In this document: piece after piece, positions 8,498 to 19,679 of the stretch
Numbering within the stretch: position 1 is the stretch's first letter
How the letters are laid out: every line of letters starts with the position of its first letter
Notes under the pieces: generated by a model
The model's database searches: none
Seen by the model: the letters and a program-made list of their open reading frames with translations, nothing else
What the model was told of the DNA's origin: nothing
Assembly: GCA_018711405.1 (NCBI GenBank)
Contig: DVIH01000047.1
Coordinates: forward strand, 1-45,602
DNA length: 45,602 nt
DNA from: Candidatus Avibacteroides excrementipullorum
GTDB taxonomy: Bacteria > Bacteroidota > Bacteroidia > Bacteroidales > Bacteroidaceae
Direction: 5' to 3'
Made by a program: the position numbers and the translations under genes

Positions 8498-10522
8498 ATG
8501 CTTATGAATATGAAAGCTGAATTGAAACTGATCAAAAACGACCCTTGGCTGCGTCCGTACAGCGATGCCATAAAAGGAAGATATGACTATGCATCGGCCA
8601 AAGAAAAAGGCCTCACCGGCGGAGGAAAAATATCGCTCATGGATTTTTCGGGAGCATACAAATATTTCGGCCTGCACAAAGACAAGACCAAATGGGTCAT
8701 AAGGGAATGGGCGCCTAATGCCGAGAAAATATTTTTGACAGGAACATTCAACGGCTGGACCGAACAGCCGGAATATGAGCTGAAAAATATAGGCAACGGC
8801 ATCTGGGAACTGGAACTGGCTCCGGAGGCCATACACCATGAAGACCTGTACAAGTTTCATATATATTGGAACGGCGGACACGGCGAAAGGATTCCGGTAT
8901 GGGCCGACAGAGTAGTACAAGACGAAAAGACAGCCATATTCTCAGCCCAAGTGTGGCAACCGGAACATCCGTACAAATTCAAGACAAAACATATAAAACC
9001 GTCACGGCATCCGCTGCTCATCTACGAATGCCACGTAGGTATGGCACAAGACAAAGAAGGCGTAGGCACATACAATGAATTCAGAGAATCGGTGCTGCCG
9101 CGCATAGCAGCCGACGGTTACAACTGCATACAGATAATGGCCATACAGGAACATCCCTACTACGGCAGTTTCGGATACCATGTATCGAGTTTCTTCGCGC
9201 CATCGTCACGCTTCGGCACGCCCGACGAATTGAAACGGCTCATCGACAAAGCACACAGCATGAACATAGCAGTGATAATGGACATCGTGCACTCTCATGC
9301 CGTGAAAAACGAAGTGGAAGGACTCGGCAACTTTGCCGGAGACCCGTGCCAGTTCTTCTGCAAAGGCAACAGACGCGAACACCCGGCATGGGACTCGCTC
9401 TGCTTCGACTACGGCAAACCGGAAGTCATGAGATTCCTCCTGTCCAATTGCAGATACTGGCTCGAGGAATTCCGATTCGACGGATTCCGTTTCGACGGAG
9501 TGACATCCATGATATATTACAGTCACGGACTGGGAGAAAGCTTCTGCAACTACGACAACTACTACAACGGCAACCAGGACGGAGAAGCCATTGCCTACCT
9601 GACATTGGCCAACAAACTGATTCATGAAGTAAACCCCGATGCCATAACGATAGCGGAAGAAGTATCGGGCATGCCCGGCCTGGCCGCTCCGTATAAAGAC
9701 GGGGGGTACGGATTCGACTACCGCATGGCCATGAACATCCCCGACTACTGGATAAAAACCATAAAAGAAAACAAAGACGAAGACTGGAAGCCATCGAGCA
9801 TGTTCTGGGAAGTGACCAACAGAAGAAAAGATGAAAAGACCATATCCTATGCCGAAAGCCATGACCAGGCTCTGGTAGGAGACAAAACCATAATATTCCG
9901 TCTCATCGATGCCGACATGTACTGGCACATGAGAAAAGGAGACGAAAACTTCACAGTGGAACGAGGACTGGCTCTGCACAAGATGATAAGGCTGCTCACC
10001 GCATCGACCATAAACGGAGGCTATCTGAACTTCATGGGCAACGAATTCGGACACCCGGAGTGGATAGATTTCCCGCGCGAAGGAAACGGATGGTCATATA
10101 AATATGCAAGAAGGCAATGGAACCTGGTGGATGACAAAAGCCTGTGCTACCATTATCTGGGAGATTTCGACAAAGACATGCTGGCAGTGATAAAGAAAGC
10201 GCGCAGCATAGACACAAGCGAAGTGCAGGAACTGTGGCACGATGACAATGACCAGGTACTTGCATATATGCGCCGCAACCTGATATTCGTGTTCAACTTC
10301 AATCCGGTCAAATCATTCACCGACTACGGTTTCCTCGCACCGCAGGGGAAATATAAAGTGCTGCTCGACACCGACAGCAAACTGTATGGCGGACAAGGAT
10401 TGAACGACGACACGATAGAGCATTTCACCAATTATGATCCACTCTATGCCCCGCAAGGCAAAGGATGGCTGAAACTGTATCTGCCGGCACGTTCCGCATT
10501 CGTCCTGCAATTCAAAAAATGA
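8498..10522 (+). CDS. glgB: 1,4-alpha-glucan branching enzyme (GH13)
   Basis: CBM48-like N-terminus, DIVHSHAVKN, FRFDGFRFDGVTSMIY, AEEVSGMPGL, NGGYLNFMGNEFGHPEWIDFPREGNGWSYKYARRQW. Confidence 0.93.
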   Translation: MLMNMKAELKLIKNDPWLRPYSDAIKGRYDYASAKEKGLTGGGKISLMDFSGAYKYFGLHKDKTKWVIREWAPNAEKIFLTGTFNGWTEQPEYELKNIGNGIWELELAPEAIHHEDLYKFHIYWNGGHGERIPVWADRVVQDEKTAIFSAQVWQPEHPYKFKTKHIKPSRHPLLIYECHVGMAQDKEGVGTYNEFRESVLPRIAADGYNCIQIMAIQEHPYYGSFGYHVSSFFAPSSRFGTPDELKRLIDKAHSMNIAVIMDIVHSHAVKNEVEGLGNFAGDPCQFFCKGNRREHPAWDSLCFDYGKPEVMRFLLSNCRYWLEEFRFDGFRFDGVTSMIYYSHGLGESFCNYDNYYNGNQDGEAIAYLTLANKLIHEVNPDAITIAEEVSGMPGLAAPYKDGGYGFDYRMAMNIPDYWIKTIKENKDEDWKPSSMFWEVTNRRKDEKTISYAESHDQALVGDKTIIFRLIDADMYWHMRKGDENFTVERGLALHKMIRLLTASTINGGYLNFMGNEFGHPEWIDFPREGNGWSYKYARRQWNLVDDKSLCYHYLGDFDKDMLAVIKKARSIDTSEVQELWHDDNDQVLAYMRRNLIFVFNFNPVKSFTDYGFLAPQGKYKVLLDTDSKLYGGQGLNDDTIEHFTNYDPLYAPQGKGWLKLYLPARSAFVLQFKK

Positions 10523-10542
10523 GATAACAGCCCCAAGACGAC

Positions 10543-10764
10543 ATGAAACTATACGAAGATAAAGAAATAGAAGACTTGGAAAAATGGTTTGCGGCAGCCG
10601 ACCTGCCCAAAGACCTGCAATATGACAAAGCCACGTATTTTCCCGACTTGCGGAAGAGCGTCAATGCGCTTATCACTTTGCTGAAAAACCAGAACAATGT
10701 CATTTTCAGTTCCGCACTCGACCAACTGAAAAGAATCAAAGAGATATTGGAAAGCAGCAAATAA
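10543..10764 (+). CDS. Small conserved-looking protein, unknown function (73 aa)
   Basis: Short ORF 20 nt after glgB stop, same strand, ends just before a strong terminator. Confidence 0.6.
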   Translation: MKLYEDKEIEDLEKWFAAADLPKDLQYDKATYFPDLRKSVNALITLLKNQNNVIFSSALDQLKRIKEILESSK

Positions 10765-10774
10765 GATAACAAAA

Positions 10775-10815
10775 CGAACGAATGCGGAATCCTCAGCGGG
10801 TTCCGCATTCGTTCG
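10775..10815. terminator. Bidirectional terminator hairpin
   Basis: CGAACGAATGCGGAA ... TTCCGCATTCGTTCG (15-bp perfect stem) between convergent genes. Confidence 0.8.
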
Positions 10816-10837
10816 CTAAAAGACGTAACGCAAATGC

Positions 10838-11776
10838 CTATTTGGTCCGTCTCACTGTGTGAAGCACCTTGCCCTCCTTGTTTATCATGTAAAGGCAAAG
10901 TTCCTTTTTATCTGCCGAAATGAGAGAAAAGCCTTCTTCCGAACTGCAAAACTGCGTTCCCTCAATGGGCTTTACCTTACGCGCCAACGAACCTGAGGAG
11001 TTCACCACATAATCAATCTTGCTGTCGGGCATGACTATGTGTTGGAAATTGTGTATATGCCCGCAAAGATACATGTCTACATTGGAATGCGCTTTCAGGA
11101 TGGTATTCACACGTTCCTGCATGTTGCGGCGTTCAATGTCATCTTTTCCCGTCTCGGCATAAATGGGATGATGTCCCACCACAAGCACCCAGTCTTCCTT
11201 AGCCGTGCTCAACACACCGTCCAACCACTTCAGCTGTTTGTCGATGTCCTGTTTGCATGCATCAGGATATTTGTCGCTTTCCTCACGGTATTTGTCTATC
11301 AGCGGCGTCGTATCTATCATGACAAGCCTGACAGTGACATCATTGTCTTCCACAACCAGAGTGTAATATCTGTCGGGCATATCCCAGCGCGCACTCCTGC
11401 CTGCATAATCCAATACAGCCTGAGTATTTCCCCTGTATTCATGATTGCCCAATATCGGATACCAGGGGAGCATCAGCTCCGGATGACTGTAGATAAGTTC
11501 ATAGTTTGTCATCCACAGCGGATCGTCCACGCTTCTCACTCCCTCGAAGTGATGCACGTCTCCTGCTGCCACCACGCATTCTATGCCTACCGTCTCGGCC
11601 ATTACTCCCATCAGTTCCGCAATGGGCTTTTGCTCATAATAGCCGTTGCGTCCCAAATCGTTGCCCATGTAGAAATTGAGGTCTTTTTCCAGTGCCTTCC
11701 ATTGCTCCGGTGTCTGAGCTGTCGCGGCAAGCGACAGCATCAGCACCCATAAACCTATTAAAATCTTCTTCATCAT
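10838..11776 (-). CDS. Exported calcineurin-like metallophosphoesterase
   Basis: Signal peptide MMKKILIGLWVLMLSLAATAQ; AAGDVHHFEG, LGNHEY, VVGHHPIYAETG, LCGHIHNFQH motifs. Confidence 0.88.
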   Translation of the reverse strand: MMKKILIGLWVLMLSLAATAQTPEQWKALEKDLNFYMGNDLGRNGYYEQKPIAELMGVMAETVGIECVVAAGDVHHFEGVRSVDDPLWMTNYELIYSHPELMLPWYPILGNHEYRGNTQAVLDYAGRSARWDMPDRYYTLVVEDNDVTVRLVMIDTTPLIDKYREESDKYPDACKQDIDKQLKWLDGVLSTAKEDWVLVVGHHPIYAETGKDDIERRNMQERVNTILKAHSNVDMYLCGHIHNFQHIVMPDSKIDYVVNSSGSLARKVKPIEGTQFCSSEEGFSLISADKKELCLYMINKEGKVLHTVRRTK

Positions 11777-11795
11777 GTTGTTTTATTGTTTTTTA

Positions 11796-14573
11796 TTACA
11801 GACTTATCTTTATGCCACCATTTACTTTCACTCCGTAATATTCCACCTGCATGGTCCTGTCAGGAGTGCCCTGATAATATCTCAAAGGCTGGTTCAACAG
11901 GTTGTTGGCTTCCGCATAGATTGTAAACTTAGCCTTTTTGCCGAACGTGTAGCTTGCGTTCACATCCAGATAGTTCACCTTGTCATAATATCTGTCAAGC
12001 TCTGCCGATTTGCCCATCTCGTCAATGAAGTCGGAAGCAAAGTTATAAGATAATCTCAAATTGAATCCTTTTTTCTCAAAGAACAATGAAGCGTTTGCCG
12101 TATGTGCAGGAGAACCGGGCAATCTCAATCCTGTCTCGTTTTCACGTCCCTCAAAGTTGAAGTTGTCTACTGCCGAATACGTGTAAGTATAGTTTCCGTA
12201 AATGCCTAAGCACTTCAATGCAGGAGTTATAAACCCGAGATCGCGCTGCAATGCCACTTCCACTCCGAGCAAGTCGGCATCACCGGCATTCTTAGGCTGG
12301 GATATTTCCTTGAAGTCCACATCCGGATATCCCTCGAATGCGCCGCTTGTCCTCTGATCCACGATGAAGTCATCTATGCGTTTGTAAAATACTCCGACCG
12401 AAGCAAGTCCTATGCTCTCGAAATAATATTCCAGGCTCAAGTCTACGTTGTATGACAATGTAGGAGTCAGGTCAGGATTGCCGAGACTGACTTTCTCATC
12501 GTTAAGGTCTATATTCATGCACGGCACAAGCGAATAGTAACTCGGCCTTGCCAATGTCTCGGTGAACGATGCCCTGAACTTCAGGTCATTGTTGATGTCG
12601 AACTTATACAGTATGCTCGGCAACCAGTTGATGTAGCTGTTGGTAGATTCGCCGGTGGGGACGAGGGTTTCATTTTCATCCCGGTCTATGTTCCAATTCA
12701 CTCCGGCGTATTTCAGATGAGTGTATTCCATCCTCAAACCGAGCACCAAAGTATGCCTCCGGCCCAAACTCTGGTCAAACCTATAGTAGGCAGAAGTCAC
12801 CTGTTCCCTCGCATTGAAGTTTCCTGACGACTCTTCCAATACCCTTTCGCCTTCCATGTCGTTGAAGTTCAGGCTGCCAAGATATGTCTTGTCGACGAAA
12901 TCGGTGGGAGTGTACTGGCTGCCCGGCATGAATCCGTCGCGTATCTGGCTTGAGAGATGCGACATATAGTCTGTGCCGTACATGTCTTCATAACTGCCCG
13001 TATAGTCATAGCAGGTTATGTCTTTATCCTTATACTTATTGGTATATTTGGCTCCGAATTTCAGCTTGTTGCCGAATTCACCGCGTGCCAGAGGCAATTC
13101 AAAGTCAACATGCGCCTTGATGTCTCTTTCCCTGATTACCTCATTGGCATTTGTCAGCTCGTCCATTTCCCATTCTCCGGAATGAAGCGATACCGGTGTG
13201 AGAGAATATGGCTGACGTCCGCCTGCATCGGCAAAGTCGAATGTCTGGTCTTTCAGCTTCAGTCCGAAATATCTTTCGTTGGGTCTGTCTTCGCCTGCCA
13301 TGGAATAGGATGCGCCCCAGTCCATCTGAACCCTGCCCAAGAGGTGTTCGCCGCCGAGCGAGAAGTCCATGGTCTGTTGCAATTCGAGACGTGCGTTTTT
13401 GTTGTCAGAAGAGCCGCCTTTGGTCTGGATTTCGGCTTTCATGTTTTCCGGACCGTCCATCAGGTCTTTGAACGAGAGGGCATATCTGTTTTCCCAGTCA
13501 TGACGACGGTTGTAGATTCCCTTGAAAGTCAGCTTGTGGTTATTGTTTATGTCATAGTCTATGCCGAGCGAATAGCTTTGACGCTGGCGGGTGACGTAAT
13601 ACTGGCGTGTCTGAGCCTCGCTCAACACCACATTGCCGTTGTCATCTATGTCATATTCAAACTCCGTATTGTCTGAGCCTACCGGCGCATTCTGATATGA
13701 GATGGCAGCCATGATGCCGAGTTTGTCATTGAAGAAACGTTCGCCGTAGCTGAGTCCCACATTGGCCTGCAACTTGTCGCTTATCCAATTATAGCCTGTA
13801 CCTACCGTAGCATTGAAAGTCCTCCTGTAAGGAGAGCTTTTCGTTACAAGATTTATGGAACCGCCTATGGCATCTCCGTCCATGTCGGAAGTCACCACCT
13901 TGTTGACTTCTATGGTCTGCACCATGTCGGAGGGTATGAGGTCGAGCTGCACATTGCGTATGTCTCCTTCAGCCGACGGGATTCTGTTGCCGTTGATGGT
14001 CACCGAACTGAGATCGGCCGATGTTCCCCTGACCTGTCCGAAACGCGCTTCCCCCTGGTCATACTGCACATTGATGCCGCTTATACGTTTCAAGGCATCT
14101 CCGATGTTCGAGTCGGGGAATTTGCCCACCATGTCGGCAGACACCACGTTCACGACTCCCAGTTCGTTTTTCTGAGAGTTTATCGCCCTTTTCTGACCGC
14201 GAAAGGCTCCCGAGATTTTCACTTCATCCAGCTGGACGCCTTCTGTCATGACTATATCTTTCAATATGGTTTTGTTTTCGAGCACTTCCACCGTCATTTC
14301 ATAGGGCTGGTAACCCACATAAGTCACCAATATGTGATACAGGCCCGGCTTCAGGTCGGGAAGCGTGTAAAATCCGTCTATATCGCTGATCACTCCTGTC
14401 TTGAGTTCTTTAATATAAATAGATGCGCCGGGCAGGGTGTGCTTGTCGACATCGATCACACGCCCCCTGATGGCGGCAGCCTTGTCCACATCGCTTTCCG
14501 GGTCGGCATAAACTGCCGTAGACGACAATGCAGCCGAAAGCAACGCAATTGAAAATAATTTAAGATTTATCAT
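11796..14573 (-). CDS. TonB-dependent receptor
   Basis: Carboxypeptidase-regulatory-like N-terminus; plug region (RISGINVQYDQGEARFGQVRGTSADLSSVTINGNRIPSAEGDIRNVQLDLIPSDMVQTIEVNKVVTSDMDGDAIGGSINLVTKSS); outer-membrane barrel. Confidence 0.93.
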   Translation of the reverse strand: MINLKLFSIALLSAALSSTAVYADPESDVDKAAAIRGRVIDVDKHTLPGASIYIKELKTGVISDIDGFYTLPDLKPGLYHILVTYVGYQPYEMTVEVLENKTILKDIVMTEGVQLDEVKISGAFRGQKRAINSQKNELGVVNVVSADMVGKFPDSNIGDALKRISGINVQYDQGEARFGQVRGTSADLSSVTINGNRIPSAEGDIRNVQLDLIPSDMVQTIEVNKVVTSDMDGDAIGGSINLVTKSSPYRRTFNATVGTGYNWISDKLQANVGLSYGERFFNDKLGIMAAISYQNAPVGSDNTEFEYDIDDNGNVVLSEAQTRQYYVTRQRQSYSLGIDYDINNNHKLTFKGIYNRRHDWENRYALSFKDLMDGPENMKAEIQTKGGSSDNKNARLELQQTMDFSLGGEHLLGRVQMDWGASYSMAGEDRPNERYFGLKLKDQTFDFADAGGRQPYSLTPVSLHSGEWEMDELTNANEVIRERDIKAHVDFELPLARGEFGNKLKFGAKYTNKYKDKDITCYDYTGSYEDMYGTDYMSHLSSQIRDGFMPGSQYTPTDFVDKTYLGSLNFNDMEGERVLEESSGNFNAREQVTSAYYRFDQSLGRRHTLVLGLRMEYTHLKYAGVNWNIDRDENETLVPTGESTNSYINWLPSILYKFDINNDLKFRASFTETLARPSYYSLVPCMNIDLNDEKVSLGNPDLTPTLSYNVDLSLEYYFESIGLASVGVFYKRIDDFIVDQRTSGAFEGYPDVDFKEISQPKNAGDADLLGVEVALQRDLGFITPALKCLGIYGNYTYTYSAVDNFNFEGRENETGLRLPGSPAHTANASLFFEKKGFNLRLSYNFASDFIDEMGKSAELDRYYDKVNYLDVNASYTFGKKAKFTIYAEANNLLNQPLRYYQGTPDRTMQVEYYGVKVNGGIKISL

Positions 14574-14598
14574 GTTTTTTTACTTATTGGTTTGCGCT

Positions 14599-14607
14599 GC
14601 AAAAGTA
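14599..14607 (-). promoter_or_regulatory. Bacteroidetes-type -7 box TACTTTTGC for the TonB receptor
   Basis: Minus-strand motif 26 nt upstream of ATG 14573. Confidence 0.5.
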
Positions 14608-14705
14608 TCGCGCGGATGTTTCATTACTGTTTCAAACTTTTTACGATGCTATGAACTTTGTGTAACATTGACATTACAAAAAGGCTTCATGAGAGAGGCG
14701 GCCGG

Positions 14706-14784
14706 GATGTGCGCCATCTTGCCCGAAGATATACGCCATCTTTGCCCGGGATGGCGCACATCTCCGCCAGGGATCGGCTCGATC
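14706..14784 (-). repeat. Tetrameric 79-bp intergenic repeat, copy 3 (B'-A'-A-A on minus strand)
   Basis: Modules at 14706-14718, 14728-14740, 14750-14762, 14772-14784; 22-bp period. Confidence 0.93.
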
Positions 14785-14820
14785 CCGGACGGGGGCTGAA
14801 AAGACGGCAGGCGCGATATG

Positions 14821-14857
14821 AAAAAACGCATGGCACTCTCTGGGGAATGCCATGCGT
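14821..14857 (-). terminator. Intrinsic terminator of the PCMD-domain gene
   Basis: Minus strand ACGCATGGCA-(12 nt)-TGCCATGCGT followed by TTTTT. Confidence 0.8.
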
Positions 14858-14885
14858 AAACCATTGAATGAAAGCGGACTAAATG

Positions 14886-15848
14886 CTATTCGTAGACGAA
14901 ACGCACATTGTCTATCCAGAACTTGTTGCCGGGAGAACCTATATAGGCTCCTCCATGACTGGAAGAAAACCTCAGCACCACATGGGTGGGGGTCTCATCG
15001 GATGCGGCCCAACCTATTTCCCTGATGGGCACCATCTCTCCCCTGCTGTTGCGCGTGTAATAAGGGTCATCGTTTTTCAGCTGCTCAATGTCAGCCAGAT
15101 TTTTTTTGCCCGATATGTCTCCATACTCCAGCTTGACGGTATAGTCGTTCACCCAGTCGGGCTGTGTCTTTGTGAAACGCCTTATAGCCGTAGCCACACG
15201 CTTGGCATAGACATTACCGTCGGCATCTTCCCATCTCTTCTGCAACACCATGTACACTTCCGGATAGTCGGGACCGGCCACAGTCTCCTGACGTCCGAAT
15301 CCTGTTATCTTTTTCCTGTCGGGCTCTCCTGTGAGTTTGGTCTTGTAGTCAAACCTCAATGCCGCCGGACGCTTGGTGAAAGGCACTCCCATGATAAGTT
15401 TTCCCAGCGGGTTCTTGGTGCCTTTTATGGGTTCGTCCACTCCGCCCAGATATATACTGCCTCCGGCAAGCACCGATATGTTTATCAGCCCCAACACTTT
15501 CACTCTTTCCACCAGAGTTTCCATGCGCACGCACTTGCCGTGTCCCCTTACTTCGGGAAACACCGATGTGCTGCATTTGGTGACGCCACTCACTTTGGCC
15601 ATGACATTGGATGTCCTCCAAGGCGAGGACGCATTGAATATGAGAGGTTCATCTCCTTCGATGACTTTCTCCGGACCCACCTCATGGAGTATCTTGTGGT
15701 TGCCTCCTATCACAAGCGATTCTTTCACGTCTCGCGTCAGCCATCTGTCCATATCGCCGCAATTGAGCATCTCCTCCCTCTCCTGCCCGGAGGCGTTCAA
15801 CAGTCCTGCGGCGGCAAGCAAGCACGGCAAAAGTATTTTCTTCATCAT
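14886..15848 (-). CDS. Exported PCMD (putative carbohydrate metabolism) domain protein
   Basis: Signal peptide MMKKILLPCLLAAAGLLNASG; C-terminal THVVLRFSSSHGGAYIGSPGNKFWIDNVRFVYE typical of PCMD proteins. Confidence 0.75.
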   Translation of the reverse strand: MMKKILLPCLLAAAGLLNASGQEREEMLNCGDMDRWLTRDVKESLVIGGNHKILHEVGPEKVIEGDEPLIFNASSPWRTSNVMAKVSGVTKCSTSVFPEVRGHGKCVRMETLVERVKVLGLINISVLAGGSIYLGGVDEPIKGTKNPLGKLIMGVPFTKRPAALRFDYKTKLTGEPDRKKITGFGRQETVAGPDYPEVYMVLQKRWEDADGNVYAKRVATAIRRFTKTQPDWVNDYTVKLEYGDISGKKNLADIEQLKNDDPYYTRNSRGEMVPIREIGWAASDETPTHVVLRFSSSHGGAYIGSPGNKFWIDNVRFVYE

Positions 15849-15874
15849 AACAGTCAGTTTTCAGTTCAGTCTTG

Positions 15875-16981
15875 TCAAATCTTATAATCCCAATCGCGCA
15901 AGGCAAAGTCCCAATGCTCTTCTACCAACTTCACGGTGCGCTCTTCATATTTGTATTTGTTCTTCTTATAACCTTTCTTCTTGTTCAGATACGCTTCGAT
16001 AGCCTGCCTGGAATCTTCATATCCCGGCAGGTCGAGATATTCGTAAATATGTCTGGTCATGTCGGACGCATCGGCCTCGAAGTCCTCGAACTTTATCTCG
16101 ATCAGGTTCTTTTCCGGTATGAGATGCTTGTCGGCCTCGTAACGGTGATACAGTTTCGTGTAAACCGACAGTATGTTGCTTTCCAACTCCTCATTTGAAA
16201 TGTCTTCGAGCATCAAGGGCTGTATGGTGTTGGTGAAAAAACTGCGAGTACTCTCAAATACGGTGTAAGGATTGCGCATCAGGTAAATGAATTTGGCATT
16301 AGGAAACATTTTCACCAGCTCCCTCACCCTTCCAGTGTGCGGTGGATTCTTTGAGAGAAATTGTGTGCCTCCCGTATTCCACAGGCATATCCTTATGAGC
16401 TTGTTGAATATCTGCTCGAATACCTTTAGCTCTTCATCGGTTATTTTCTCGAAAGTGAGAAACCTGTCACAATACTCATTCATATATTTCGGCAGGAACC
16501 AGAAATTATAATAAGTATACGGCATCATGTTCGACAAGGCAAATTCTTCCTCCTGCGGCAGGTCTACGGCCAGCTCCATGTTGTCGGTCGGGCGTTTGTC
16601 GGGCATAAGCCACGACATGGTTTTCTTGAAGAAAGGCTGCCCGAACATCATGAGATGCGGAAATACAGTCTGATAAGTAGTGTTGTAGGCAAAATGCTTG
16701 TCGCAAGAGAACACATTGTGCACGAACGTGGTGCCGCTCCTCCAATGTCCGAGTATGAAAACCGGGTCATGCTCCAAAGGTTTGCCGGCAAGCAACTTTT
16801 CGTATCTGGAGTCTTGCAACGGCTTCAGACAGCTCAGCAAACGGCATACAAACTTGGTCAGCCTGTACTTGGTCAGATATTTCCTGTCTATCTGACGCCC
16901 TTTCGTTATCCCGTTAAATGTCCTCCAGTCAGCCCCGACAAGAGTATTGACCGGCAATTTGCTAAATTCCAACAGCCCCAT
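15875..16981 (-). CDS. PAPS-dependent sulfotransferase family protein
   Basis: 5'-PSB-like ILGHWRSGTTFVHN, 3'-PSB-like FIYLMRNPYTVFESTRSFF; downstream of a PAPS synthesis operon. Confidence 0.88.
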   Translation of the reverse strand: MGLLEFSKLPVNTLVGADWRTFNGITKGRQIDRKYLTKYRLTKFVCRLLSCLKPLQDSRYEKLLAGKPLEHDPVFILGHWRSGTTFVHNVFSCDKHFAYNTTYQTVFPHLMMFGQPFFKKTMSWLMPDKRPTDNMELAVDLPQEEEFALSNMMPYTYYNFWFLPKYMNEYCDRFLTFEKITDEELKVFEQIFNKLIRICLWNTGGTQFLSKNPPHTGRVRELVKMFPNAKFIYLMRNPYTVFESTRSFFTNTIQPLMLEDISNEELESNILSVYTKLYHRYEADKHLIPEKNLIEIKFEDFEADASDMTRHIYEYLDLPGYEDSRQAIEAYLNKKKGYKKNKYKYEERTVKLVEEHWDFALRDWDYKI

Positions 16982-16984
16982 AAA

Positions 16985-18733
16985 TCAAATCTTTTCTATT
17001 AAATCCTCAATGACACTTATCACATTCTTCTCGTCTACAATCTTCTCGTCTGACAAAGGCTTCTCGGCATCCGCATCGCCCACTATGCGGAACTTGACAA
17101 ACTCTTCGCGTGCATTTGCCATCGACAGTTCCGAACCGCAACATATCACGATAATGCCCCTGTTGCTCAACTTATGTGCCATCAATGCCACATCGCGCGG
17201 AGTCATCCCCTCTATGCCTGTGGAATCGAGATTGAGTATGACTGCAATCTTGCCTATGTCATACAGACGGCGCTCAAGGGTGTAGACCATCAGACGGACA
17301 TACGATTTGTCTTCGCCCGTAATCCAAAACACTTTTCCGTCTTGCTCCAGCCTCTTTTTCCACTCTGCGGATGAAACAAGCGATTCGCCTGATATCATCT
17401 TCTTCTTGTCTTCATCGGTTATGGCTGTGAACAGGTCTTTCAGGTCGGCCTTATCTATAATCATTCCCACAGCCGAAGTATTGTTGGTGATAGGGTCTAT
17501 CAGTATAAATGCCCCGCAGCTCTTGTTCTTGACATAAGGGTCAAAATACAATGGACGATTGGTGGTGAACACTGCGCGTCCTATTTCGTTGAGTTTTAAT
17601 TTGTCCACTTTAGACTGCGACATGGTGTTCACATCCACTTTATATCTGATGCCGTCAATGCGTACCCTGCTCGTATTTGTGGTCTGCTTTATGAAAAACT
17701 GTTTGTTCACATCCATATCTTCCTCATCCATCCATACAAGCATAGCCTCGAAAGTACGTCCTATGAGAGGCAGGTTGTCGGGATGCACAAGCATGTCGCC
17801 GCGCGAGATATCTATCTCATCCTCAAGTGTTAATGTCACAGACTGCGGCGGAAAAGCATAATCAAGATTACCGTCATAGGTGACTATTTCCTTGACCTTT
17901 GTCTTTTTCATGGAAGGCAGGACCATCACTTCATCGCCTTTGTGCACCACGCCCGATGCCACTTTTGCACTGAAGCCTCTGAAATCGAGATTCGGTCGCA
18001 ATACATACTGCACCGGATAACGAAAATCATCAAAATTCTGATCGGTACCTATTTCCACTGTTTCCAAAAAGTCGAGCAAAGACTTTCCTTTGTACCATGG
18101 TGTCCTGTCGGATTTTTTCACCACATTGTCTCCCTCAAGCGCAGACAATGGGATGTATTGCACATCGGGTATGTTTAGTTTGCTTACGAACTGCTTGTAT
18201 TCTGTCACAATCTCATTGAACCGTTCCTCCGAGAAATCCACAAGATCCATTTTGTTCACAGCCAGCACCACATGTTTTATGCCGAGCAGTGAAACCAAGA
18301 AAGAATGGCGTTTGGTCTGTGTGATGACTCCTGTCCTCGCATCTACAAGTATCACAGCAAGATTGGCTGTGGAACCGCCTGTTATCATGTTGCGGGTATA
18401 CTGTTCATGTCCCGGAGTATCGGCTATGATAAATTTCCTCTTATTGGTGGAGAAATATCTGTAGGCCACATCTATGGTTATGCCCTGTTCCCTTTCTGCC
18501 TTCAGCCCGTCAAGCAACAAGGCATAGTCTATATGGTCGCCCGCATTGCCCACACGCTTGCTGTCTCTTTCCAGAGCATCAAGTTGGTCTTCGTATATTT
18601 TTTTACTGTCAAACAGCAGACGGCCTATCAAAGTGGACTTACCGTCATCGACAGAACCTGCCGTAAGAAATCTCAAAAGGTCTTTTTTCTCATCATTGTC
18701 GAGAAAAGTCTTTATATCTATTTTCTGTTCCAT
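16985..18733 (-). CDS. cysN: Sulfate adenylyltransferase subunit 1 (GTPase)
   Basis: [35 protein letters not shown]. Confidence 0.95.
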   Translation of the reverse strand: MEQKIDIKTFLDNDEKKDLLRFLTAGSVDDGKSTLIGRLLFDSKKIYEDQLDALERDSKRVGNAGDHIDYALLLDGLKAEREQGITIDVAYRYFSTNKRKFIIADTPGHEQYTRNMITGGSTANLAVILVDARTGVITQTKRHSFLVSLLGIKHVVLAVNKMDLVDFSEERFNEIVTEYKQFVSKLNIPDVQYIPLSALEGDNVVKKSDRTPWYKGKSLLDFLETVEIGTDQNFDDFRYPVQYVLRPNLDFRGFSAKVASGVVHKGDEVMVLPSMKKTKVKEIVTYDGNLDYAFPPQSVTLTLEDEIDISRGDMLVHPDNLPLIGRTFEAMLVWMDEEDMDVNKQFFIKQTTNTSRVRIDGIRYKVDVNTMSQSKVDKLKLNEIGRAVFTTNRPLYFDPYVKNKSCGAFILIDPITNNTSAVGMIIDKADLKDLFTAITDEDKKKMISGESLVSSAEWKKRLEQDGKVFWITGEDKSYVRLMVYTLERRLYDIGKIAVILNLDSTGIEGMTPRDVALMAHKLSNRGIIVICCGSELSMANAREEFVKFRIVGDADAEKPLSDEKIVDEKNVISVIEDLIEKI

Positions 18734-18754
18734 AATGTTCTATGCAATTAATTA

Positions 18755-19672
18755 TCAGAAATACCCCTCGCGTTTTTTCTGCTCCATACTTGCCTCTTGG
18801 TCGAAATCGATGACTCTGGTGGTTCTTTCAGACTTGGTGGTGGTCATCATCTCTTCCACAATCTTCTCTATGGTATCGGCATTGCTTTCCACAGCTCCGG
18901 TCAAAGGCCAACAGCCCAATGTGCGGAAACGCACCATCTTCATCTGTATCTTGTCTCTGTATTTTTCGGGCAGGCGGTCATCATCGGGCATTATCAGGTT
19001 GCCGTCTATCTCCACTACCGGACGCATCTTGGCAAAATACAACGGCACTATCGGGATGTTTTCCAGACGGATGTATTGCCATATATCAAGTTCCGTCCAG
19101 TTTGACAACGGGAAGACACGGATACTTTCTCCTTTTTGGATTTTAGCATTGTAGATGTCCCACAATTCCGGACGCTGGTTTTTAGGATCCCACTGGTGGA
19201 AACGGTCTCTGAAAGAGAATATCCTTTCCTTTGCCCTCGACTTCTCCTCATCGCGGCGTGCGCCCCCGAATGCCGCATCAAACTTGTATTTGTCGAGCGC
19301 ATTAAGAAGAGCCTGAGTCTTCATCAGGTCGGTATGCACCTTGCTGCCATGAGTGAAAGGACCTACGCCTTCGTTGAACGCCTTCATATTTGATTCCACT
19401 ATAAGGTTCCAGCCGTATTTCTTGGCATATTCATCGCGGAAACTTATCATCTCCTTGAACTTCCATTTCGAGTCTATATGCATCAGCGGGAAAGGCACCT
19501 TGCCTGGATAGAAAGCTTTTTCGGCCAGACGCACCATGACAGAAGAATCCTTGCCTATGGAATATAGCATCACAGGATTTTCAAACTCTGCCGCAACCTC
19601 ACGTATTATATGTATAGATTCTGCTTCGAGCTGTTTCAGATGGCTCAGTTTATAATTCTCACACATAGTCAC
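18755..19672 (-). CDS. cysD: Sulfate adenylyltransferase subunit 2
   Basis: [60 protein letters not shown]. Confidence 0.95.
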   Translation of the reverse strand: MTMCENYKLSHLKQLEAESIHIIREVAAEFENPVMLYSIGKDSSVMVRLAEKAFYPGKVPFPLMHIDSKWKFKEMISFRDEYAKKYGWNLIVESNMKAFNEGVGPFTHGSKVHTDLMKTQALLNALDKYKFDAAFGGARRDEEKSRAKERIFSFRDRFHQWDPKNQRPELWDIYNAKIQKGESIRVFPLSNWTELDIWQYIRLENIPIVPLYFAKMRPVVEIDGNLIMPDDDRLPEKYRDKIQMKMVRFRTLGCWPLTGAVESNADTIEKIVEEMMTTTKSERTTRVIDFDQEASMEQKKREGYF

Positions 19673-19679
19673 ACTATCT

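Noticed and set aside
2640-14573. Polysaccharide utilisation loci
   Set aside because: Neither TonB receptor has a SusD-like neighbour, sigma/anti-sigma pair or glycoside hydrolase set; the PCMD gene and GH13 genes alone do not make a PUL.
14572-14867. Repeat-containing ORFs as a family of small proteins (MCAIFARDxRHLCPGWRTS)
   Set aside because: A 22-bp period is not a multiple of three, the strings appear in different frames and strands, and they lack consistent starts or RBSs.
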